The position numbers and the translations under genes were made by a program. Positions 1-6,109 of a stretch of DNA of 6,666 nt are shown piece by piece. The notes beneath the pieces are model-generated. The model was not told the origin of the DNA, did no database searches, and worked only from the letters and a program-made list of their open reading frames with translations. Every line of letters starts with the position of its first letter. Within the stretch, counting starts at the first letter, position 1. The stretch comes from Sulfuritalea sp. (GTDB lineage Bacteria; Pseudomonadota; Gammaproteobacteria; Burkholderiales; Rhodocyclaceae), in NCBI GenBank assembly GCA_021738105.1, contig JAIPCS010000180.1:1-6666 (forward strand), given 5' to 3'.

Positions 1-718
1 TGTGTTCCTTGAGTTGCTTCTGCATCGGCGCTTCGCCGGGTTTGCCGTGGATCATGATGGCTTTCAGGCGCATTGATCCCATCTTGGCACCGGCGCCGCC
101 GCGCGCCCAAATCGATTTGATGCCGCCCATGATGCCGCTGCAAAGGGCCAGGTTTTCGCCGGCGCTGGTAATGCGGGCCAGCGCCATGTCCTTGCGCTCG
201 GTGCATTTGAAGTCACGCTCGATTGCTGCCGCAGTATCCAGATTGTCGAGCCCGACATAGGGTGTCGCATCGAGGAACTCGACCGAGTCACCGGCGAGTT
301 TCAGCAAGGTCCATTGCGCTGCCAGACCATAGAGCACGATATGGTCGTAGCCGAGGCGCTTGGTGAAGGCTGGAAAATAGTCGCCCGCGCTGGAATCCAG
401 AATCGCATAACTGTCGGGTGAGCGGCTGGTGAAATTGCCCCGGGTTGCCGAGGGCATGTCCCCGGTCAACGTGCCGACACCGAAGATCAGCGGAATTTCG
501 GGATCGAGTGCGTCGCGGTCTTCATCAAGCAGATTGTAAAGAAGGACCATGTTGGCCCCGCGACCACCGAGGAAGGTGTGCATGATTTCGGCCGGGAGAT
601 ACTTGCGGCGGGTTTCGCGTCGCTCAAGGTCCACAAACAACACAGCCCCTTGAGTCTGATACTGCGGCGCATCGTGCATTCGCGCGCACAACAGATCAAG
701 CTTGCCTCTGACACTCAT
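1..718 (-). CDS. Aldehyde:ferredoxin oxidoreductase family protein, second paralogue, N-terminal part (3' end cut by window edge)
   Basis: This is the first 239 residues of a tungsten-type AOR family enzyme; the rest lies beyond the left edge. It starts MSVRGKLDLL at 718, with a GGAG ribosome site at 727-730, 8 nt before the ATG. Family landmarks are FLGGRGANM near residue 50, MPSATRGN near 90, ARITSAGEN near 181-189 and WARGGAGAKMGS near 204-215, which match the tungstopterin-binding N-terminal domain. The Fe-S cluster cysteines and catalytic residues would come later and are not visible. It aligns without gaps to the AOR at 2905-5229 over the first 225 residues, with about 73% identity by my hand count. 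Family members oxidise aldehydes to acids with ferredoxin, but some relatives (BamB of class II benzoyl-CoA reductase) do other chemistry. It has its own candidate promoter and operator upstream, unlike its paralogue. Whether it carries a MoaD tail is unknown. Confidence 0.9.
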   Translation of the reverse strand, partial: MSVRGKLDLLCARMHDAPQYQTQGAVLFVDLERRETRRKYLPAEIMHTFLGGRGANMVLLYNLLDEDRDALDPEIPLIFGVGTLTGDMPSATRGNFTSRSPDSYAILDSSAGDYFPAFTKRLGYDHIVLYGLAAQWTLLKLAGDSVEFLDATPYVGLDNLDTAAAIERDFKCTERKDMALARITSAGENLALCSGIMGGIKSIWARGGAGAKMGSMRLKAIMIHGKPGEAPMQKQLKEH

Positions 719-847
719 CGCCCACTCTCCAAATAGCCGATCCAACAATGAGCGATAATGTACTACACTGATTGTTGGAAGTCCATCAGTATAGGTGGAA
801 AACGTGCGCTTGTTGGTGCATATCCTGAGTCGAAATCAGCGGCCGAT
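719..847 (-). promoter_or_regulatory. Control region of the second AOR gene: candidate promoter and ribosome site
   Basis: This gap lies between the MarR stop and the second AOR start. On the minus strand a TATACT box (five of six to the sigma-70 -10 consensus) lies at 788-793. Seventeen bases upstream of it sits CCAACA at 811-816, a poor -35 match, as expected for a regulated promoter. Transcription would start near 781 and give a leader of about 60 nt. The ribosome site GGAGAG is at 725-730. I see no terminator with a T run after the MarR gene, so read-through from upstream is also possible. The promoter call rests on eye-matching only. Confidence 0.45.
741..779. promoter_or_regulatory. Inverted repeat TCCAACAAT / ATTGTTGGA, candidate operator
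   Basis: TCCAACAAT at 741-749 and ATTGTTGGA at 771-779 form a perfect 9-bp inverted repeat with a 21-bp spacer. The arm centres are 30 bp apart, close to three helical turns. The core heptamer (TTGTTGG on the plus strand, CCAACAA on the minus) occurs a third time at 810-816, over the candidate -35. The repeat lies just downstream of the predicted transcription start, where a repressor could block elongation or initiation. The MarR gene next door is the obvious candidate binder. In RNA the arms could also pair as a leader hairpin. MarR proteins usually bind shorter palindromes, so two separate sites are also possible. Confidence 0.5.
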
Positions 848-1321
848 TCAGCGATGCTCGGGAAATATTTTCTGCAGTAGCTTGAACAGGGTGTCGCGCT
901 CGGATTCGTTGAAATTGGCCAGCAGTCGCTTTTCATGCTGATTGACCTGACGTTTCAGTTTGCGCAACAGTGCGACTCCATCCGCCGTCAGCCTAATCGC
1001 GTTTGAACGGCGATCGTGAAGTGCAGTCCGTCGTTCAACCAGGCCACGTTTCACAAGATTGTCGATGACAGTGACCACGGTTGAGCGATCCAGGTGTGAG
1101 GCTCGGGCGAGTTCGCTTTGTTTGAGGTCCGGGTTGGCTTCAATAATGACCAGAACCCCGAACAGGCCGGGTGTTACATCATGCTCGCCAAGGCCCATGG
1201 AAAAATCACGAAACAGGGCGATTTGCGCCATGCGCAGATGATAGCCAGCAAGGCTTGGCAGCAGGCCGAAATTCAGCTTGGCGGGCTTATCTTTTTCGAA
1301 CTTTTTTGCAGGAGTCATCAT
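848..1321 (-). CDS. MarR-family transcriptional regulator
   Basis: This 157-residue winged helix-turn-helix regulator has the usual MarR length. Residues 18-60 form the N-terminal dimerisation helices. Residues 67-91 (KQSELARASHLDRSTVVTVI, then DNLVK) are the helix-turn-helix, and DRRSNAIRLT at 103-112 is the wing with its typical Asp-Arg pair. C-terminal helices follow. I chose the ATG at 1321 (a second ATG follows at 1318) because family similarity begins shortly after it and a candidate promoter lies just upstream; no clear ribosome site is visible. The frame stays open to an ATG at 1534, inside the ligase gene, which would add 71 residues unlike the family. MarR proteins in aromatic-acid clusters often sense the acid or its CoA thioester and repress the pathway. 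The gene lies between the ligase and the second AOR and is the likely local regulator; its ligand is unknown. Confidence 0.9.
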   Translation of the reverse strand: MMTPAKKFEKDKPAKLNFGLLPSLAGYHLRMAQIALFRDFSMGLGEHDVTPGLFGVLVIIEANPDLKQSELARASHLDRSTVVTVIDNLVKRGLVERRTALHDRRSNAIRLTADGVALLRKLKRQVNQHEKRLLANFNESERDTLFKLLQKIFPEHR

Positions 1322-1366
1322 AGGTAGTCGGTTTGAAACACTGTCGGCAATGAATGATCCTGCAAG

Positions 1367-1396
1367 ATTATCACCAGTCGGAATATCCTTGGTCGA
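1367..1396 (-). promoter_or_regulatory. Candidate promoter of the MarR gene
   Basis: The 184-bp gap between ligase and MarR (1322-1505) is AT-richer than its surroundings: 1381-1440 is about 37% GC. On the minus strand TCGACC at 1391-1396 (four of six to the -35 consensus) is followed after 18 bp by GATAAT at 1367-1372 (five of six to the -10). Transcription would start near 1360, leaving a leader of about 40 nt before the ATG at 1321. A short inverted repeat, ctgaa-gtcga-ttcag at 1421-1435, lies upstream. These are eye matches, without scoring or experimental support. Confidence 0.35.
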
Positions 1397-1505
1397 ATTG
1401 TTTGAATGCAAGCGTATTTTCTGAAGTCGATTCAGCAAATACTGCGTTGGCTCGGCTACAGGTGTGCATGAACGTTGCTGGCTGAATAGGTTGCCGTCGT
1501 TGTCT

Positions 1506-2813
1506 TCAGTCAGTCTGCTCGCCAAGTTGGACATGGAACCGCTTGGCCTTCATTTCGAAGCGGGGTAGAGCGTTGTGTGCGACATGGTGTACCCGTGGCC
1601 GGAATGCCAGCATGGAATCCAACTTCATGGCGATTTCGTGCACCACTTTGGGATCGGCTCCCTCGCAGAGTTCGACTTCAATGTCCATTTCGTCCATCTG
1701 TTTCACTTTGTTAACCGTGATGCGGAATTCGTCGACCTCGGTGAACTTGCGGATGATGTTCTCCACGCCTGCCGGGAAGACATTGACACCGCGTACGGTT
1801 ACCATGTCGTCGGCACGACCCAGAATGCCACCTTCGAAACGCAAGGATGTGCGCCCGCAATCGCAGCGGTCCGTCGTAATCTTCACGAGGTCACCCGTAC
1901 GGTAACGAATTACTGGAAATCCCCATCGTCCCAGGTTGGTTATCACGAGTTCGCCACGCTCTCCCGGTGCCGTCGACTCTCCTGTTGCCGGATTGATCAC
2001 TTCTGCGATGAATTCGGATTCGATCAAGTGAGTACCGCCCGGTTGCATGTGACATTCGGACGAATGGGCGCCGACTTCCGAGGCACCTGCATGATCGAAA
2101 CATTTGGCAGACCACACGTTTTCGATGCGTTGTTTGGTGGAGGGTACATTGGCTCCCGGTTCACCTGCGTGAACAGTGGCCCTCATGGGGATGGTGTCGA
2201 GATCAAAACCGATTTCATGAGCGACTTCAGCCAGTCGCAGCGCGTAAGTCGGAGTGCAACACAAAATGCTTGCACCTGCTTCACGCATCAGTTCGAGACG
2301 TTGCGGCGAATCGCGCCCACCGCCGGGAATCATCACGGCACCGATCTTGCGTGCGCCCTCGACAGCGGCCCAGAAGCCGATGAAGGGGCCAAAGGCAAAT
2401 GCCATGAACAAGCGGTCCGATGCGGTAACCCCCGCTCCGGAGAGCACATGACCCCAACAGCGACCCCACCAGTCCCATGATTCATGGGTGTCCATTACCT
2501 TCAGCGGAACTCCTGTAGTACCCGAAGTTTGATGCATGCGTACATAGGCTTCCAATGGATAGGTCAAATTGGTCCCGAAAGGTCCATGAGCCGCCTGATC
2601 ATCCATAAGTTCTCCCTTTTTGGTCAAAGGGAGACGGGCCAGATCCGCCAGCGTTCTGATGTCCGATGGCTGTACCCCAGCGGCTTTCCATTTGTTGGTA
2701 TAGAACTGATTTTTGTTCCAGAGCTCAGCCATCATGGCTTGCAACTTTTGCAACTGCAATGCAGCCAGTTGTTCGCGAGGAAGCGTTTCGGTCACTTCGT
2801 CAAAATAGGTCAT
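1506..2813 (-). CDS. Phenylacetate-CoA ligase-like adenylate-forming acyl/aryl-CoA ligase
   Basis: This 435-residue protein matches the PaaK-type ligases in length and motifs. These enzymes activate a carboxylic acid with ATP to an acyl-AMP and then to a CoA thioester. Visible motifs are TSGTTG (96-101, phosphate-binding loop), HAGASEVG (241-248), YRTGDL (304-309), GRADDM (332-337, hinge), RGVNVFP (341-347) and PRFEMKAKR (417-425), which holds the likely catalytic lysine. C254, H255, C317 and C319 (HSSECH and CDCGR) could form a zinc site of the sort suggested for some PaaK relatives. The start at 2813 (MTYFDEVTET) fits the family; its ribosome site is weak (AGG, 10 nt upstream). An in-frame ATG at 2936 would add an unlikely N-terminus overlapping the AOR gene. 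The gene follows the AOR by 91 bp, consistent with the ligase activating the acid that AOR makes. The substrate, aromatic or otherwise, cannot be told from the sequence. Confidence 0.9.
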   Translation of the reverse strand: MTYFDEVTETLPREQLAALQLQKLQAMMAELWNKNQFYTNKWKAAGVQPSDIRTLADLARLPLTKKGELMDDQAAHGPFGTNLTYPLEAYVRMHQTSGTTGVPLKVMDTHESWDWWGRCWGHVLSGAGVTASDRLFMAFAFGPFIGFWAAVEGARKIGAVMIPGGGRDSPQRLELMREAGASILCCTPTYALRLAEVAHEIGFDLDTIPMRATVHAGEPGANVPSTKQRIENVWSAKCFDHAGASEVGAHSSECHMQPGGTHLIESEFIAEVINPATGESTAPGERGELVITNLGRWGFPVIRYRTGDLVKITTDRCDCGRTSLRFEGGILGRADDMVTVRGVNVFPAGVENIIRKFTEVDEFRITVNKVKQMDEMDIEVELCEGADPKVVHEIAMKLDSMLAFRPRVHHVAHNALPRFEMKAKRFHVQLGEQTD

Positions 2814-2855
2814 GAGTCGATTACCTGAATGGGATGAAAGATAGGGAACTTCGGA

Positions 2856-2868
2856 CGAGCCAATAATG
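2856..2868. promoter_or_regulatory. Operator-like half-site before the ligase gene
   Basis: In the 91-bp gap 2814-2904 between AOR and ligase, the plus-strand sequence CGAGCCAATAATG at 2856-2868 matches CGATCCAACAATG at 738-750 (the left arm of the inverted repeat before the second AOR) in 11 of 13 positions. It could be a second binding site for the MarR regulator. No matching second arm is visible and chance similarity is possible. I see no convincing promoter or terminator in this gap. Confidence 0.2.
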
Positions 2869-2904
2869 TTTCCAGATTCGAGAAGCTGAGACGAGCGGGA
2901 TTCG

Positions 2905-3159
2905 TCACCCGCCGGCAATGATGGGAACCAAGGCAATACGATCTCCGCTTGAGATGTGTACCGCTCGCTCTCCCGATAGCACCATGTCGCCGTTTATGGC
3001 GATATTCCAGGTGCTGTCGTTCAATTGGTCCGCCGCCTCGGGAAGTTTGCGCAGCAGGGCCTTGCGCAATTCGGTGACATCGCTCACCCGATCGTCGATG
3101 ACCACTACAGATTCAGGTGCGCCGGGAAGCGGCTTGGGGAGTTCAACCCGGACCGAGAA
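2905..3159 (-). other. MoaD/ThiS-like sulfur-carrier domain ending in Gly-Gly
   Basis: The last 85 or so residues of the AOR protein (about 690-774) have the hydrophobic and charge pattern of a ubiquitin-like sulfur carrier: a strand (FSVRVELPKP), a helix (DVTELRKALLRKLPEA), WNIAINGDMV, then GDRIALVPIIAGG. In free MoaD and ThiS the terminal glycine is adenylated by MoeB/ThiF-type enzymes and carries a thiocarboxylate used to make molybdopterin or thiazole. Here the Gly-Gly is also the true end of the chain. The domain boundary is approximate and rests on pattern recognition. Confidence 0.75.
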
Positions 3160-5229
3160 TCCGGTAAGCAACTGTGAGAGCTTTTCGTGCCAATCTGTCG
3201 CTGGCAGTCCTTCTGCGTTGAGGCCTGTGACACTGTAGAAGCGTTTCTTCATTGCGTCGAATTCCTGCCGGTCGATCTTTTCGCCCGAGAAGGGGCCTTC
3301 AGTCAGTGCTTCATCAAACCAGCGATCGGGTAGCGTGTCATCCTTGGAACGAAGGCCAAAGCGGAAATTCAGCATTCGCTCGATACCGGTGACATTGCGA
3401 CCGATCTCGTCCATTTCTTCCTCGACAAAAGGCTGTCCCGTCAGCGACGTCAGTTGAGTGGCAAAGTCGTTGAGGTCCGGCAAAGTGGGGGAGTTGAACA
3501 GCTTGGTGTTGAATCGGCACATGCCTACCGAATCACCCACGGCGTAATTGTTTTCGCATTTGCGCACCGCATGTTCCTTGCCTTCATAACGATTCGGCTC
3601 AGCGGCAACTGTTCCGTTGTACAAGGCTGTTTTGAACGCCGGATCATCGTTGATGCGCGCATTGATTTCCAGTGTGACCCGGTTGCGCAGGTGGTCCATG
3701 CCGCGTGTCGCGACTGAAAGTCCGAGTGCGAAGGCTTTGAGGATGCGCGCATCGTGTGGATCCGACTGAAACAATCCTTTTACCGCCATGCGGTAGTTGA
3801 GCGCTTCCGGTGGATATTTGCCGCGTTCAACGGCACGAGCCGAGTCTGCAATGGTGTCGCCGAAGCCTTCGCGTCGCGCTGTCATGAACAACAGCTTTTC
3901 GATCATCTCGTAGTTGCCCCAGGAGAGATCAATGCCGCCGGTTTCTTTCTGGGTGATGATGCCGCGTTGAAACAATTCCATGGCCCAGGCGATCGAACTG
4001 CCCGTGGACGCCGAATCAAGACCAAGGTCGTTCAGAATATTGTTCAGCCGCAAAACGTGCTCGGGCTCCTGGATTCCGATCATCGGTCCGAATTTTCCAA
4101 CCGTGACATATTCCGGACCGTCACCCTTGTCGTACTTGTCGTATTGGCCGTCGTTATGAATGCCATTGTAGGTATGCTGCTTGCCGTGCTCGACCTCCGC
4201 CTGTGCCTTGTCGTAGCTCGCGTTTCCAGTGAGTCCCTTGAGCGCCGCAGCACCCCAGCCACTATCAGCACCGGGTGTCATGTCATTCTGGTTGCGGCAG
4301 TGGACGGGGCACAGGTAGCAGCCATCCATGCCTGGGCGGTAGGGGTCAAAATTGTCAGCGTCCAAGGACGGCTTCCAACTGGTTTGCTGATTGTTCTTGG
4401 TGCCAAGGGCGCACAGCACCCGGCTCGGCTTGTAGAGAAACGGTGTCCCGACCATCTTCAGAGCGTTTTTGATGACGCTGGTGGAGATGATTTTTTTGCC
4501 GATGACTTTGTTGTACTTGGCCATGGGTTCGACCGGCTGCAGATCTTTGGGAGCGCCATGAATCATGATCGCCTTGAGCTTGAGCGAACCCATTTTTGCT
4601 CCACCGCCACCACGGGCCCAGATCGCCTTGATGCCCCCCATGATTCCGCTGCACAGAACCTGATTCTCGCCAGAAGTCGTTATCCTGGCCAGCGCCATGT
4701 CTTCGCGTTCGACACAGCTGAAATTTCGTTGAATGGCCGCAGCCATGTCTAGATTGTCGAGACCCACATACGGAGCGGCATCGACAAATTCAACGTCTTC
4801 AAAAGCTATTCTGAGCATGGTCCACGCTGCGGCTTGACCATAGAGCACGATATGGTCATAACCGTGGCAGCGCAGGAAGGACGGGAAGTAGTCGCCAGCG
4901 TTCGCATCGAGAATCGCGTAACTGTCCGGTGACTTGCTTGTGATATTGCCGCGTGTCGCCGAGGGCATGCTGCTGGTCAACACACCTGAACCGAAAATCA
5001 GCGGGATCTCTGGATCAAGCGCATCTCTCTCTTCTTCCACCAGGTTGTAGAGCAGCCACATGTTGGCGCCGCGTCCGCCGAGAAAGTTTCGCAGAACGTC
5101 CAGTGGCAGGTACTTTTTCAGCGTCTTGCGCTGTTCAAGATCGACGAAGAGCACAGCGCCCTGTGAGTTGTATTGCGGTGTGTCATGCATGCGTGTGGCA
5201 AGTTGCGCCAGCTTGTCTCTGATACCCAT
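2905..5229 (-). CDS. Aldehyde:ferredoxin oxidoreductase family protein fused to a C-terminal MoaD/ThiS domain
   Basis: This 774-residue protein is an AOR with an extra tail. The N-terminal tungstopterin domain shows FLGGRGANM (49-57), ARITTSGEN (181-189) and WARGGGGAKMGS (204-215). The [4Fe-4S] ligands are C304, C307 and C311 (CYLCPVHC) plus C571 (SVGMCRF). E373 (GPEYVT) and H513 (RGMDHLR) correspond to the catalytic Glu and His of Pyrococcus AOR, so the site looks intact. C311 to E373 spans 62 residues against about 18 in Pyrococcus AOR, an insertion of about 44. From about residue 691 to the end the sequence resembles MoaD/ThiS, with VVVIDDRVSDVTELRKALL and a terminal PIIAGG directly before the stop. 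The start at 5229 is set by a strong ribosome site; an upstream ATG at 5403 overlaps ferredoxin and is rejected. Expected reaction: aldehyde to acid with ferredoxin, or the reverse. The substrate is unknown. It sits 26 bp after the ferredoxin gene, probably in one operon. Confidence 0.92.
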   Translation of the reverse strand: MGIRDKLAQLATRMHDTPQYNSQGAVLFVDLEQRKTLKKYLPLDVLRNFLGGRGANMWLLYNLVEEERDALDPEIPLIFGSGVLTSSMPSATRGNITSKSPDSYAILDANAGDYFPSFLRCHGYDHIVLYGQAAAWTMLRIAFEDVEFVDAAPYVGLDNLDMAAAIQRNFSCVEREDMALARITTSGENQVLCSGIMGGIKAIWARGGGGAKMGSLKLKAIMIHGAPKDLQPVEPMAKYNKVIGKKIISTSVIKNALKMVGTPFLYKPSRVLCALGTKNNQQTSWKPSLDADNFDPYRPGMDGCYLCPVHCRNQNDMTPGADSGWGAAALKGLTGNASYDKAQAEVEHGKQHTYNGIHNDGQYDKYDKGDGPEYVTVGKFGPMIGIQEPEHVLRLNNILNDLGLDSASTGSSIAWAMELFQRGIITQKETGGIDLSWGNYEMIEKLLFMTARREGFGDTIADSARAVERGKYPPEALNYRMAVKGLFQSDPHDARILKAFALGLSVATRGMDHLRNRVTLEINARINDDPAFKTALYNGTVAAEPNRYEGKEHAVRKCENNYAVGDSVGMCRFNTKLFNSPTLPDLNDFATQLTSLTGQPFVEEEMDEIGRNVTGIERMLNFRFGLRSKDDTLPDRWFDEALTEGPFSGEKIDRQEFDAMKKRFYSVTGLNAEGLPATDWHEKLSQLLTGFSVRVELPKPLPGAPESVVVIDDRVSDVTELRKALLRKLPEAADQLNDSTWNIAINGDMVLSGERAVHISSGDRIALVPIIAGG
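4555..5229 (-). repeat. Diverged duplicate of 44-718 (tandem AOR paralogues)
   Basis: This segment encodes residues 1-225 of the fused AOR and aligns without a gap to residues 1-225 of the second AOR at 44-718. About 164 of 225 residues are identical by hand count (about 73%), and the DNA is visibly related. The copies point the same way and flank the ligase and MarR genes, which suggests an old local gene duplication or joint acquisition rather than a recent copy. Confidence 0.85.
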
Positions 5230-5237
5230 TCTGAGAA

Positions 5238-5244
5238 CTCCTTT
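5238..5244 (-). promoter_or_regulatory. Ribosome binding site that fixes the AOR-MoaD start
   Basis: AAAGGAG on the minus strand, 8 nt before the ATG at 5229, is the best ribosome site among those inspected in this window. The paralogue at 718 begins at the same alignment position with the same spacing. Together these settle the start against the longer open frame to 5403. Confidence 0.85.
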
Positions 5245-5255
5245 GATTTGTCTTG

Positions 5256-5525
<270 letters not shown>

Positions 5526-5526
5526 C

Positions 5527-5549
5527 TATTGAAAGTTGTATTGAAAGTT
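5527..5549. repeat. Tandem 11-bp direct repeat TATTGAAAGTT
   Basis: TATTGAAAGTT occurs at 5527-5537 and again at 5539-5549, a 12-bp period, in the 62-bp gap between the ferritin-like and ferredoxin genes. The first copy starts 2 bp from the ferredoxin ribosome site. It may be a slippage duplication or a binding site. A GC-rich imperfect hairpin (about 5550-5567) lies next to it but has no T run, so I do not call a terminator. Confidence 0.7.
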
Positions 5550-5575
5550 CTTCCTGCGCGCGCCGGATGGCGAAT

Positions 5576-6109
5576 TTATTCCTGCCCCAGCGGGGGATCG
5601 GGATCCTCCGCCGGGTTCGAATCGTCCGGACCACATTTGTCAAGCCACGTTTCAAGCCACCCGACGTGCTCATGCTCTTCGTCAGCAAATTCGCGTGCCA
5701 ATTTGCGGACATCGGCGGCGACTGCGTTCTCGGCGATACTCGAGTAGAAGTCCGACGCTTTGTGTTCGTGCTCAAGCGCGAGGAGGATGGCTTCCCGTAC
5801 CGGCAATTGGTAGTGCACGCGACCGATGTCTATGGCTTCAGGACTTTCACTGCTGGTCCATTTGAAGTCCCACGGCGCGAAGTGCGGCAGATTCACCTTT
5901 TTGCACATTTCCGTCAGCTCGTCCAAGTGCTTCTTTTCCGCACTTTCGAGGCGACGGAATATTGCTGCCACGTCTTTTCGGTTGTGCGTTTCCATCTGGA
6001 CTGCGAGTTCCGCGTAGCGTTCTACGGCTTCTGTCTCCATCGCCAATGCATGTGCCAGAAGTTCGGGAACGGTGTGAATCGCACCGTCGCTTTGTCGATC
6101 CATGCTCAT
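5576..6109 (-). CDS. Ferritin-like (rubrerythrin-type) diiron protein without rubredoxin domain
   Basis: This 177-residue four-helix-bundle protein carries two diiron half-motifs. The first is E25 with the E-x6-Y pattern to Y32, followed by E58-x2-H61. The second is the EHEH stretch at 113-116 before Y122, followed by E145-x2-H148. This is the arrangement of rubrerythrin and related ferritin-like proteins, which reduce peroxide or handle iron. The C-terminal rubredoxin domain of classic rubrerythrin is missing; instead there is a Pro/Asp-rich tail (CGPDDSNPAEDPDPPLGQE, 159-177). The ATG at 6109 overlaps the korB stop by four bases (ATGA) and has GAGG 8 nt upstream; a second ATG at 6103 is possible. 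In this operon it most likely protects oxygen-labile Fe-S and tungsten enzymes, though a role as an electron-transfer partner cannot be excluded. Confidence 0.85.
   Translation of the reverse strand: MSMDRQSDGAIHTVPELLAHALAMETEAVERYAELAVQMETHNRKDVAAIFRRLESAEKKHLDELTEMCKKVNLPHFAPWDFKWTSSESPEAIDIGRVHYQLPVREAILLALEHEHKASDFYSSIAENAVAADVRKLAREFADEEHEHVGWLETWLDKCGPDDSNPAEDPDPPLGQE

Noticed and set aside
825..850. Possible terminator after the MarR gene
   Set aside because: The pairing around 831-849 is imperfect and short, with no T run on the transcribed strand.
1575..2480. Plus-strand open frame of 301 codons
   Set aside because: Antisense to the CoA ligase, whose motifs are unbroken; no recognisable domain in the plus-strand product.
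2691..2700. Further TTGTTGG copy
   Set aside because: It lies inside ligase coding sequence, away from any promoter-like element, and is probably chance.
2814..2936. Longer ligase start at 2936
   Set aside because: It overlaps the AOR end and adds 41 residues with no resemblance to PaaK-type N-termini; 435 residues from 2813 is the usual length.
3754..4752. Plus-strand open frame of 332 codons
   Set aside because: It lies wholly antisense to the AOR coding region, which has clear family motifs in its own frame; the plus-strand product shows no recognisable domain.
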